From Uranotaenia lowii (lineage: Eukaryota; Arthropoda; Insecta; Diptera; Culicidae), in NCBI RefSeq assembly GCF_029784155.1, contig NC_073692.1, positions 157,695,582-157,759,581 on the forward strand: a DNA stretch of 64,000 bases. Reading direction: 5' to 3'. The stretch's first letter is position 1; the number at the start of each line of letters is the position of its first letter. The translations under genes and the position numbers were made by a program. The notes under the pieces were generated by a model that saw nothing but the letters and a program-made list of their open reading frames with translations, had not been told where the DNA came from and made no database searches. Of the stretch, positions 1 through 10,860 are shown piece by piece.

Positions 1-701
1 ACAATTTTAACTTCCTTCATGTCTTCTTTTGCTGTGTACTTTCGGAAGATGTGAGTCCACTGACTGTATTTTTAATCGGCGACGACCACAATAAGGTTTT
101 CAAATTTGGAATGAAAACGATTTTCACCCACCATTGTTTTGTTTGTTTTTATTTTTGACTAATCGATATTTTCCATGGCTACTTAGACAATTTTTGTGTT
201 TTTTAAAGGTTGAGGCAATGTCGATACAAGATGGCAGTGGAATCACTTGGAATCACTTTTGCGAAAAATTGGCTAGAATTTTCTATGGAGAGTCATGTCT
301 GTATTAGTCTGTGCTATAACTATATATTTACAAAGAAAAAAAGTAGTTCTTTTACATTCAACAACCCGTTTGCTTCTAAATGCTTTTAGATTTCATCAGG
401 AGAGTTGTTTGTTTGCAAGCCTTGGGAAAGAAGATATTTTAAGATTTTAAAATTACTTTTTTACTAACAGAAAAGAATTTCAAATACAAATCAAATTTAG
501 TCTATTTGATACTCAGTTTATAGGCTTTCAAACGTAGAAAACAGTTATAAAAAATTCAAACTATAGACTGAGTTATTGATGATAATGTACAAAAATATAT
601 TGTTGGTCAAAGATACCTCGGTGATCAAAGTTACCCCGTTTTACGGTATCTTCAAATAAAAATTGTTCATTTATCAAGTGCAAGTTTGTGACCGTTCACT
701 A
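1..701. other. No recognisable feature
   Basis: AT-rich sequence with no open frame of note and no repeat boundary that I can define. It ends where the left arm of the next inverted repeat begins. Confidence 0.5.
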
Positions 702-3700
702 TGTTACGGCCACGCTAGCAAAGGTGCACCCAGGGGAGCTGACCAAATCATTTATTTAGTTAGGAGTTTAGGGTAGATATAAGGAAATTTCACAGCAAAG
801 GTACCAATTAAAACCGTAATTAAAAATTCTATAAATAAATGAATAAAGTGAAATTTCATAAGAAAAGCTAAGAACTGAGCAGGAGAATGGCACAATTAAA
901 TAAAATACACAATACACATGACAGGTACTGTAAATAGCTTTTCACAACAACACTCGAACCACGACACACCCCTGAATACTCCAGGAGTCGTCTAAATGCG
1001 ATTTAGACGAGTCGGGAGCAAAATCCAAAAGGAGGGAAAACTGCGATCAGCAACTTCCTCTTCCACTTGGATCGAGACCTCGAGGCAGCTAACACCCAAA
1101 TATCGAAGCTGCAGTGCAAAAGTATAACTTTTAAAAGTGTCTCGCGCGGTTAAACGGGACGTCTTTACCCGTCGCGATAATCCGAGTGTCGAGAGGCTGA
1201 AACCACGATAGCGCCAATTACTATCGGCACAGCCGCAAAAATTGTCGAATCGACCGAAACCAGGTTGAGTGGTCGGATCTTCGTGTTAGACAACACGGTG
1301 TCTCTGGGAGAAAATTTTATTTTTCGAAAATTAGCATCGCTAATTTTTGCACCATTTAAAAGCTGGGATTTTCCCCTTTCATTTGAGCCCAAATTTGAAA
1401 TAATCCACCGGGGGGTCTAGAACATTTTATTTTTTTGAAGATTTTTTAACCTTTTTAATGGTTTTTCAAAAGCCAAAATCATATTTATCACTGCGAAAAA
1501 GCTCGTCTTACTTTTAGCGTAAATTTAACATTATATGTCAATAACATGATTCAATAGGAAATTTCCCTGGCTACAATTTTGTAGAAGACATCAAAGTGAT
1601 ACAAATTGAGAGAAAAGAGTTGTAATGTTACAAACAAAGTGATTATTATTTCATTTAAAACATCTAATAAAACTTCTCACCATTGATTGTACTAAGACCA
1701 GAAAAAGTATTCTACGAGCTTAGTTATTGATTGAAGAGTATATAAATGTTCAAAATGGTTTATTTTCATTAAAAAATTAATCTTTTACATTAAGTTGATT
1801 AGGATTATCTGAATTCATGAGCATGTGTAGGGTTTTATTCTGGAAAAAATGTATTCCGCCTTTCTGGAAAATTTAGTTATTTGTATTTTGAGCTAAGTTA
1901 GTGTGAATACGTTATGAACAAACATTTGGGACTAGGAAACGAATTAGATTTACTTCTTGCATTTAAGCTCAAAATTCAAATAATTCACCTGGATTTTAAA
2001 ATCAAACATTTTTGTTGAAAATCTTTCACCCTTGTTGATGATTTCTGAAGGTTTTCAAACTTTTCACTTTTGATAGATTGTGAAACCTTAGACACGGGTA
2101 TCACAAGCATGATAAAGTGTCATACATAAAATTAAATAAAAATTTCAATCTATCGTTTATCTTTGATTGCATAGATGAGTGATTTTGGAGGCACTCGTGT
2201 ATGTAAAAATGTGGTCGAATTTAAGTTTTCAAGCGAAAATTCTAGATTGTTCATTTTTCTCAAAAGTACACGAACTGAACTTAATGTCTTTCAATGATTT
2301 TTTTTTTGATGAAAAAGAAGATGAAAAAAAATGACAACATCAACTTTGTTTTCAACAATTTTAAGAGGTTGAATTGATGTAATACTGTTATCTGAAAATA
2401 TTCTCTAAATTTACTTTAAGTTGTCAGCTCTGAAGTCATCAAATTTTTTGCGAATTTTTTATTTCGTTTTCTGAAATTTTTGTATTTGTTCAAATTGATG
2501 ATTTTTTTTTCAAATTTCCTAGATAAAATTAAAAAAAAAAACATGTGTTTTTATCTGATAGTATGGAACACTGCAAGCAATTGTCTGTGGATTCCTGCAT
2601 TTTTGGCTTTCCCCTGGAATATTATTTTCTTACTTCTATGAAAATAAATTATTACATCGTGTCATGAACAGTATTTAAAGCACTGGCTTGAAATGCTTAA
2701 AATAATTTATCTTCATAAATATATTTGCTAGATTAGGCACTTATTCAAAATGTAACATTGTTCAAAGTATGACATGAGTAACAAAATTTTCAAGTCAAGC
2801 AGGAGCCATCTTTTTTTATATGGCCGGAACAAATTTGAAATCTGTCTTTTGTCATTTGGAGTTGAAACATCGGGGGGTTTCAAAATAATTAGTTTAAATT
2901 TTCAATATATTGGTAAAAAAAAATAACCAAAGCCAATTTTCGAAGAATGTATCAAATTTTCTTTTCAAATACCTTAAACTATATTTATTCCCTACTTTGG
3001 GGTTTTTTGAATAATCAGAGTGACAAAAAAAAAGAATTTGATATTTGTTCCGGAATAATAAAACCTCAAAAATGCTCATAACTTCAGATAATCCTAATCA
3101 ACTTAATGTAAAAGATTGCTTTTTAAATGTAAATAAACCGTTTTGAACATTTATATACTCTACAATTAATAACTAAGCTCGTAGAATACTTTTTCTGGTC
3201 TTAGTACAATCAATGGTGAGAAGTTTTATTAGATTTTTCAATTGAAACAATAATCACTCTGTTTGTGACATTCCAACTCCTTTCTCTCAATTTGTATCAC
3301 TTTGATGTCTTCTACAAAATTGTAGCCAGGGAAATTTCCTATTGAATCATGTTATTGACATATAATGTTGAATTTACGCTAAAGGTAAGACGAGCGTTTC
3401 CACAGTGATTAGTATGATTTTGTCTTTGGAAAACCCGTTAAAAAGGTTAAAAAATCTTCAAAAAAATAAAATGTTCTAGACCCCCCGGTGGATTATTTCA
3501 TATTTGAGCTCAAATGAAAGGGGAAAGTCCCAGCTTTGAAATGGTGCAAAAATTAGCGATGCTAATTTTCGATAAATAAAATCGTTCCATCAGAGACACC
3601 GTGAGACAAATACACGAGGCCCTCAATCACACTGAAGAGCCGACATCAAAGCTACATCGCCAAAACCACGTCGAAACTGAGACCCCGATAGCACCAAAAA

Positions 3701-4136
3701 CTATCGGGTCCAGAAACGGAGACAGAAGCCGATGGTGTATCCAGGTGGGGCCATAGTCGTTACATCGGTGCAGTCGAATCCTTCCGAAGTCTGGAGTTTT
3801 CGGGGTTTCGGGGTACCCTTTTCCCCTGGAGAACGTTGGCGTGACCGCGGTGACCACGGACGGCGGTACAGAACCGAGTTGCGGAGAGCCAAGACGAGCA
3901 GCAGCGCGCATCGACGGGCCCTTACACGACACACCACACACTAAACCGTAAGTCGATTGTAATTTGAGAAGTAGGGAACTTAGGCCAGATTAGGGAATCA
4001 GGGAAAGGGCCAACAAGAAAGTTCAGGAAATAAAATGATTTGGTTCTGGCACTCTAACTCTGAGTTTTCACTTGGGCTAGTGAGCCGACCCTGGGTGTCC
4101 TTTTGAAGAGTCCTTGTGACTGAGCGGGCTGTAACA
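702..4136. repeat. Large imperfect inverted-repeat element (foldback-like or LTR-like ends)
   Basis: The left arm (about 702-1850) recurs in reverse complement at about 3054-4136, around a roughly 1.2-kb AT-rich spacer. Both outer ends begin TGTTAC followed by GCC, then share a CACCCAGGG block and an ACCAAATCATTT block. The inner 550 bp of the arms are much more alike than the outer halves, for example the stretch around 1430-1760 against 3100-3480. No matching target duplication is visible (CACTA on the left, CAAGG on the right). The TGTTAC start suggests LTR-like ends, perhaps two solo LTRs in opposite orientation. A foldback DNA element is equally possible. Short frames inside are not coding by any motif I recognise. 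Confidence 0.7.
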
Positions 4137-5815
4137 CAAGGGATTGTTACAAGTTTAGAAATTTCTCAAAAATGAAGGTGTGATTGGAGGTTCCAAACGC
4201 AAAATTTTATTCTCAATTTTTGTCAATACTCTTATCACCAACTAAAATTCTGTGATTAAGAATAATGACCGAATAGATATTTTAAATGTTTTTCATTTCA
4301 TCATTGACCGTCGAGGAATTTTCACCTTATGTGACAAATGGAAAGTATTATGAAGATTTGAAACATAGAACACAAAATTAAAAAAAAATAAACAAAATAA
4401 TTAAATTCAAATTTACATATATAAGAGTTGAAGAAGTCAAAACTTCAAATAAGGTTATTTTCACAACCACAATTCAGTGTCTCATATCTAAATCATAATT
4501 TCAAATTAAGTTTTGAGATACGAACTATTAATTTAATATAAAAAATGGAAATTTAAAGTTACAATCACAGCAGAACTTGCACCAAATGTATATTTCAATT
4601 TTATATCTTTGAAACACAAAAAACTTTTTCATGAGATGTTTATGAATATGATTCTCAACAGATAAAAAAATGTTATCAAATTGTTTTTTCTAAATGTGAC
4701 GAAAGTTTAATTCGATGCCCCCAAAGCCAAAAGGGTAGAAGTGAAAAGAAATAACAGAAAAGAGATTAAATGTTCAAAATACAGAATCAGTTATCATTGA
4801 AAAAAATCAGATAAGAAATCGAAATGAGTTTAAAAGATTAAACAAAGATTTTAAGTTCTCAAAATTCAGAAAAACCATAAAACTGAACTCCAATAACTGA
4901 AGAAACAACACAAGACTTGAAAATCTCAATGAATTGAATCTGGAAAAATACAAGATGGTAAAAACAAAGAAATATTCATGTTAAGAGAATCACTCAATGA
5001 TATTAGCAACTCAACTATGAGATCGTTTTAATGATAATTTGAGAATGATTATTTAAAAATGATTTAGGATATTAACTTCAGTAGATGGGAAAATGTTGCT
5101 TAAATCAGTTGAAAATGTTTAAATACGAATCTTAAACCTAAGACAGAAACTGGAATGGAAACTCAATAAAGAAACTCATTACTGTCGATTGGTGCAATTT
5201 ACGCAACTACATTTTTTCTTTTATAGATTTTGTTTTCAAAAATAGGGAGGAAAAAAGAATTTATCAACCAACGGTTATTTCAATAAAAATGATTGATAAG
5301 TGATAAGTTTTAATAATACCCGGTATTAACCCGGATATTGCCCGGGTAAAATTCTGAAATGTTTTTCATGAAGCTTCTCTCTACTCTCTTAGCACTGTGA
5401 GAAAGTTTTGACATAATTAGCTGCTACTTTAGAGCAGTAACCATTACTTGGGAAGTCAACGTAAATATAAACATTATAATTGTGCAAGACGTTTGTATGG
5501 AATGAAAATGAGGAGATCCTGACAAAATATCCTGACTGACATTTTTTTCGAATTCGGTTTACTTTTTTTTCCCAAATTTTGAAAATTTTGAATTTAAATA
5601 CCAAGATTTTGATGTTCTCAGCCCGAAAAATGCGGGAGAAATTCTTCATTGTTTACCCTAAGGGCCCCCCTTAATTTATGTGAGAGGAAAACTATTCTAG
5701 ATATCAATACACGGGGTCCCCTTTAGTTGTTATATTTCAAGTTTTCATTCCGATTTTAAAGTTTTGATAACTTTTCATTTATTTATAGAAATTTAGGTAG
5801 TATGATTTAAGTCAA
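4137..5815. other. No recognisable gene; AT-rich intergenic or intronic DNA
   Basis: There are no long frames and no clear repeat boundary. A short CCCGG-rich patch at about 5318-5346 resembles scraps near 60.1 and 62.2 kb and may be a fragment of a dispersed repeat. Confidence 0.5.
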
Positions 5816-5831
5816 GTTAAAACTTTTTTTT

Positions 5832-5905
5832 CCCTCGGGGGGCCCCCTTGAGCCGGGGGGCCCGGGGCAATTGCCCCTTTTGCCCCCCCTTTAATCCGGC
5901 CTTGC
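5832..5905. repeat. Short GC-rich fragment of a dispersed repeat
   Basis: A sharply GC-rich patch of G and C runs, including GAGCCGGGGGGCCCGGGGCAA, sits in very AT-rich DNA. Its base composition is unlike the surroundings. It is probably a scrap of a transposable element. The family is not identified. Confidence 0.3.
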
Positions 5906-5992
5906 TTTTTTCCAAACGGGAGGATCCAATAGAAACTCAAATACAAGACAACTCGAACAAGTTTTGGAGAGAATTCCATGCAAAGGTAAGTA

Positions 5993-6010
5993 CAGGGTCC
6001 GGCAATTGAA
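5993..6010 (+). repeat. Left terminal inverted repeat of the DDxD element
   Basis: It begins CAGGGTCCGGCAATTGAA and pairs with the right end with one mismatch over 18 bases. It is preceded by TA. Confidence 0.8.
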
Positions 6011-6851
6011 GTCAATGTTCCGAAAATCGCTCAAGAAAAGCAATCAGGATTCGTTTCCAGCTAGAGAATGTCATCTTTGATTACTGCGATACGAACGTGG
6101 TTAAGGTTAAGGTTGTACATTTTTCAAAAATTAACACTAACTAGATACAAAAAAAATCAAGCGAGCGGCATCGTATGCTTCTTTGCTAGTCGTAACGAGG
6201 TCAATCAGAGGTGATCGACATACTTGCTGATACTTTCTGAGCGTCGCTCACTGACTGATTCATAAACATTTAGCCTAGCATCATTGTCGATCATGTTTGT
6301 TATTGATTGACAATCATGAATGTTTCAAAAGGCAAACTTGAAGAAATGTCAGGACCACATGTTGACAAAACCCGATGCACGTGCTCGCCACTTCATTGCG
6401 GTTAGCTAGTGATAATTTTTACCCCTCTGCGCAAAGCACAAAGTTAAAAATCATCTGATAGCCTCCATGGATCGTTCAAAACTGATATATATCAGTTGTG
6501 ATTCTAGGAGGTTGAAAATCATCAAGGAAGGCAATCACTTTCGAGACGCTCAATACTGATTGTCGGCGTCCTTCCCTAACACAGCTTGTTTTTCAGGAAT
6601 GTTTCAAATATAGGAGCGTCGTTGTCATGCATAATTGTTTGTATACTGTGGTTGAAGAAAGAAAAATTGACTGCATCGATTTTTTGCTCCCAAATGCAGT
6701 CAAGCATGGCTTAGTGAAAATGATTGATTTTCGAAACATTGATTGAAGTGCTACAATGAAATAAACATATAGATGTAAATTGATCAAAACAACAACTTTT
6801 TTTTTCAAATTCATTCAATTTCTCTTGAAAACAAATTTACTTTTTCAAAAT

Positions 6852-8072
6852 TCACTGGTAAAGCTCGACTTGTTTGCCCTTGAGTTTTACCACTCGCCAC
6901 AGACGGTCGAGGAACGCATCGTATGAGGCCCGCAGGTGTTCTTGTGGTATTTTATCCCAGGCTGCCACGAGATGTCGCTTCAGGACCTCCTCACCTTCAT
7001 GTTTCTTGGAGCCGACTTCGGCCTCCAACCTACTTCAAACAGTGAAGTCCATAGGGTTCAGGTCTGGCGAACTCGTCGGCCACTCGGAGCTCGAAATGAA
7101 CCCTGGAAAATGTTGCGCAATGTTTCTTATTTGTTCGACTTCAATGTATCCAAAGCAAAATTTAAATGTTTGATTCGTGATGTAACCTAATTTTAAGCCA
7201 ACTATATAACCTAATTTAAGATACTCATGGTCTGTATGACAACATAGTCAAAGACATCAAATAAAAAATAAACTAGATATTAATCCAAAGTTGGGTTTTC
7301 TTCGCTTTGTGAGCCAGCACCGAGTCCTGTTGGAAAACCCAATCCCTGGAACCAATACTTATGTCGACGTACCCACGGTTCGACGACATTCTGTAGAACT
7401 AGTTCCCGATATGTATTTTGGTTGATCTTTACTCCTTCAGAGACAAAAACTAGCAGAATCTGGCCATCAAGAGTGATTCCGGCCCAAACCATAACCGATG
7501 CTGGTTTCTGTCGCTGTGTGGCCTTAAGCAAGTCAGCGTGGCTTCGTGATCTGTCTGGCAACCAAACTCTGTCGTTCTGCTTATTCACGAATTGCTGTTC
7601 GGTGAAGAGTTCCTCGTCGGTAAACACGATATTCTTCAATCTTCCTTCCGCGGCCCTCTCCAGCAGGGCCTTCGCTCTTTTTACCCGTCTTGTTTCTGCT
7701 TCATCGTAAGGCCTTGAACATTTTGGATCTTGTAGGGCTTGGTCTGAAGTTTATCTTTCAGGATCCGATGGAGACTTCGATCCGATATGTTGAGATCCTC
7801 TGCCAATTTAGTGGCACTACGACGAGGATTTCTCTTAAGGCGCTTCTTGTCGATCTTCGCCTTGGCAGGTGTCACCACAGTAGGTGGGCGTCCCTCACCA
7901 TACCGCACTTCTGGTCTCCAAGTATCTTTTAACTGTAACGGTATACAAAACTTCTGCACACACTTATATCGGACAGCTCACGAACTATGTCCTTCTGCCG
8001 TTCGCCAGCTAGGAACAAGGCAACCACAGCGCTACGTTTCTGTTCGAGATCTATTTTTCCGGACAACACATG
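6852..8072 (-). pseudogene. Broken DDxD Tc1/mariner transposase
   Basis: This would be the enzyme that cuts and rejoins the element's inverted repeats. Pieces in gene order are an N-terminal helix-turn-helix (RRSATKLAEDLNISDRSLHR, about 7780-7840), the first acidic motif (VFTDEELFTEQQF, about 7580-7630), a VMVWAGITLDGQ strand (about 7460-7495), the second acidic motif (VFQQDSVLAHKAKK, about 7295-7340) and the third (SPDLNPMDF, about 7050-7080). The third catalytic residue is D, which fits the DD37D/maT-like branch. The gene is dead. The frame changes near 7930 and again near 7340, stops interrupt it near 7680, a TGA follows the third acidic motif, and about 170 bp of unrelated sequence splits the second and third motifs. 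The terminal TGA is at 6852-6854. The family is named from motifs only. Confidence 0.75.
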
Positions 8073-8192
8073 ATTTCAAAAGTAACACTTACATCCAATG
8101 ATAGCTAAGACTTAATGTAAACAAAGCGACGAGGGGTCGTTCATTACTGTTTCGTGTGCAACGAAATAATTACTGTTGAAGTAATGTAGCAG

Positions 8193-8210
8193 TTCAATTG
8201 TCGGACCCTG
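8193..8210 (-). repeat. Right terminal inverted repeat of the DDxD element
   Basis: The reverse complement begins CAGGGTCCGACAATTGAA. It is followed by TA, completing the target-site duplication. Confidence 0.8.
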
Positions 8211-8212
8211 TA

Positions 8213-8858
8213 GAAAATATCCGAACTATCTTCTGAAGACAAATAGTTTAAATATAAATATATCAGCCATGGCCCTGTTTCAGTGAGTCACATAACGCGA
8301 CTCGCGAATTTCACGACGTCGCCCTCACTCTTATAAATGCTTTATGGAAGAAAGGTGAATTTAGATGAGCTTCATAGAAATATCGCAGCTCACTCAAGCT
8401 TAAATTTCTAGCTCGAAGGGCCATTCAGACGCCATTCAGCGCTACAAGGTGGATTTGAAAAAGTCACATCATGTCTCCCGCAGATTTGACCCCATTATCT
8501 AATTTTTAACCAGTTGTAGTTTTTCCGTCGAGATCATAACAGTGCCGATACTTAAAAATCTTGTTTTGTCAATCAATAATATTGCACTTTAGCCTTAAAT
8601 TCTTCGCGGGTCGCACAAGCAAGTCCGCGGGCTGCGCGTAGCTTATCCCTTGTATAGATGATCTCCAAGCAGATATCTTTGTATAAGTAAATTATTTCAA
8701 TCTGGTAATTTTGATAAAAGACGGAATTGTTATCTTTGATTTTTTATCTCAGAAATATGTGGAATAATTCTCTTAGTTTATTAGGTAATCATTAATATTT
8801 GAGGACATAAATAAGTATTACCGGAATCTCCTATAGAAAATACCAAAAGACATCCTCT
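8213..8858. other. No recognisable feature between two Tc1/mariner elements
   Basis: Mixed-composition DNA with a somewhat CG-containing patch at about 8280-8340. No frame or repeat boundary is visible. Confidence 0.5.
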
Positions 8859-8860
8859 TA

Positions 8861-8887
8861 AAGTCTGCTTCATTTAATATTGGAACA
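8861..8887 (+). repeat. Left terminal inverted repeat (ITmD37E)
   Basis: Twenty-seven bases identical to the reverse complement of 10131-10157. Preceded by TA. Confidence 0.9.
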
Positions 8888-8991
8888 CAAACAATTGCGT
8901 GTAGTTCAGTCATTTATTAACGAATTCATAATTTGTTTTTCATACAAACGTAGCATTTTCTTTACTCTTTCATAAAAAAAAAATAAAAAAA

Positions 8992-10002
8992 TTATTCATT
9001 GCTGTTTCGAAGAAATTCTCGTACTTTTCCCGTAATACGGCACATTAGGCGGCGCACACCCTTTTCGTCCACCGTTTTGGCGATTTGATTCCACTAGTTC
9101 TTCATTTGAGTCATGTTCCTAACAAGTTTTCCCTTTGCCTTAAGCCTCCGCTTCGTGATTGCCCAGTATTTCTCTATCGGCCGGAACTGGGGGCAGTTTG
9201 GGGGGTTGAGGTCCTTCGGTATTACGCTGACCCCGTTCGTTGCGTACCATTCCATAACCGTTTTGCTGTAATGGCAGCTTGCGAGGTCCGGCCAAAACAT
9301 TACTGGATGGCCGTGGGCACGAATAAACGGCAGAATCTGTTTCTGTAGGCACTCTTTTTTGTAGACTTCTGATGTCATTGTCTTGTCAGTGAGAAAGACT
9401 TTGGTTTTCTGTCCACAACTGCATATCCCCTGCCAAATCATGTACTTGCGGGCGAATTTATCCGCAAACACGAACTTAAATTTTGCAGGTACATCCCCCC
9501 GAGCCGTCGCCAAATAAAATTTTTGACCTGGGATTTGCCCAAAGTCCGCCTTCACGTAGGTCTCATCGTCCATCAGAATACATCCGTCGAACTTGGTCAG
9601 CACTTGGTCGTACAGCTTTCGAGCACGGATTCTGGCCACATTGTTCTGCTTCAGCGTCCGATTTGGCTGTTTGCTGGCTCGGAATGACCTTATTCCTTCC
9701 CGGAGACGAATTCGTCGCACCGTACTGTGAGCGGCCTGGAACTTATTGGCCAAATCGCGGTCTGAAAGATTGGGATTCCTCTTGACGGCCTTGATGACTT
9801 TCCCACGCAGTTTCCGGTCGACAGTTCCACTCCGACTCTTCGAATGCGGCTTCCGAGCCGTCGTCAATGTTTCCTTGTACTGCTTGATAACACGCCATAC
9901 GGTATTTCTGGGCATTTTAAGCTGTTTAGCTAGCTTCGATGCCGACAACAATGGATTTTCAAGAAAACTGTACACAATTTGATCTCTCTGTTCGGCTTCC
10001 AT
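8992..10002 (-). pseudogene. ITmD37E transposase with one premature stop
   Basis: A DDE-type transposase that would bind the inverted repeats and catalyse TA-targeted cut-and-paste. The ATG at 10000-10002 begins MEAEQRDQIVYSFLENP. Two N-terminal helix-turn-helix regions follow (about residues 15-45, SASKLAKQLKMPRNTVWRVI, and about 75-105, LSDRDLANKFQAAHSTVRRI). The catalytic residues are all present: D in MDDETYVK, D in FWPDLASCHYSK, and E in FRPIEKYW. I count exactly 37 residues between the second D and the E, the family signature. TAG at 9094-9096 ends the frame after 302 residues. The same frame then stays open for 33 more codons to TAA at 8992-8994, giving the usual length of about 335 residues. 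No other lesion is visible, so the element died recently or this is one allele. Confidence 0.88.
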
Positions 10003-10130
10003 GGCGGTTGTTTACAAAATGCTATCGTTATGACATAAATACATGGTGAAAGGTAATGAATTTCCCGACACGTGGGTGAAAAAAGTTTCCAAATTCGTCC
10101 ACTAGGAGCGCCACAATGAGCAAAAGAATT

Positions 10131-10157
10131 TGTTCCAATATTAAATGAAGCAGACTT
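10131..10157 (-). repeat. Right terminal inverted repeat (ITmD37E)
   Basis: Reverse complement of the left end, 27 of 27 bases. Followed by TA at 10158-10159. Confidence 0.9.
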
Positions 10158-10159
10158 TA

Positions 10160-10419
10160 TAATATAGTACATTTCTATATGGCCTCTGAATCACATTTAA
10201 AAAAGGAAAACTTCCTCACAGAAATCCCATGGGAAAATCAGCACAGAAACATTTCGGCACACAAAGGCCGGAATTTTCTGGAACTGGAAGCCGGTTCGTT
10301 GGAAATGAATTTTTTTTTCTGTAAAAACATCGCAACCCGATAAATGCTAGTCACGCCTTCCGTCAGAGAAACTTCTCCGGTGGTCCCAAGATAAATAAGA
10401 CACCAAGAAAAGCTCCCCT
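10160..10419. other. No recognisable feature
   Basis: Sequence to the right of the ITmD37E element. Composition is mixed and no frame is supported. Confidence 0.4.
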
Positions 10420-10860
10420 CGTTGAAGAATGTCGTTCATTACACCTCAACGACTTCATTTTTCACCGGCCGGTTTGCGTGATCCCGAAGTTGGGTGGGTG
10501 TGTGTCAGTGTATGGGTGGGGGATGACTTTTCTCGGCATACGTAAGCAATAGCACACGTACACGCGGTCATACACACGCGTAAACAGAATCTTCTCATAC
10601 AGCATCGCTTATGCTGTAAATTGGAGCCCACTGAGACCCAGGGATGGTATCGCGAGTCAAATTAAGCGGCGCTCTCGGGGGCTTTTTACTGTCGTCGACG
10701 TCGGTATGCCAGCATTAATTATTGAATATGATGATGCTAATATGAAATATGGAACGGTACACGATGTGCCTTATTTAAAACCGCGCTTGTTTGCACGTGA
10801 TAAGCATAAAAGCATGCATTGGTGAAATTTCCCATCATGAAAGCCTAAAAATAACTACCG
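10420..10860. promoter_or_regulatory. GC-richer unique non-coding island, possible regulatory DNA
   Basis: This stretch is less AT-rich than its neighbours, shows no repeat boundary, and lacks a convincing open frame. It contains homeodomain-like core sites (CATTAATTATTG near 10712), an alternating CA/TG-rich patch (10495-10580), and a CG-containing segment around 10640-10700. This is compatible with an intronic or upstream enhancer. Function cannot be shown from one sequence. Confidence 0.3.

Larger units (their letters stand above)
5993..8210 (-). mobile_element. Degenerate Tc1/mariner-type (DDxD) transposon with terminal inverted repeats
   Basis: The left end starts CAGGGTCCGGCAATTGAA. 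The right end, read on the minus strand, starts CAGGGTCCGACAATTGAA. Both ends abut TA (5991-5992 and 8211-8212), the usual target duplication of this superfamily. The interior carries a broken transposase on the minus strand. The total of about 2.2 kb is longer than the usual 1.3 kb. About 830 bp between the left end and the transposase stop, and about 170 bp inside the gene (7115-7290), do not look like transposase, so later insertions or a long non-coding end are likely. Confidence 0.8.
8861..10157 (-). mobile_element. ITmD37E transposon, near full length
   Basis: A 1,297-bp element has 27-bp perfect terminal inverted repeats starting AAGTCTGCTTCATTTAATAT, at 8861-8887 and 10131-10157. TA flanks both sides (8859-8860 and 10158-10159). 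Size, TA target and a single internal transposase gene all match the Tc1/mariner superfamily. The gene is on the minus strand, with about 155 bp between its start and the right end. ITmD37E elements were originally described from mosquitoes, which supports a culicid source (established knowledge). Confidence 0.92.

Noticed and set aside
3627..3944. Three overlapping frames (70-104 codons) on both strands
   Set aside because: They sit in a CG-rich part of an inverted-repeat arm, where stop codons are rare by composition. No motif.
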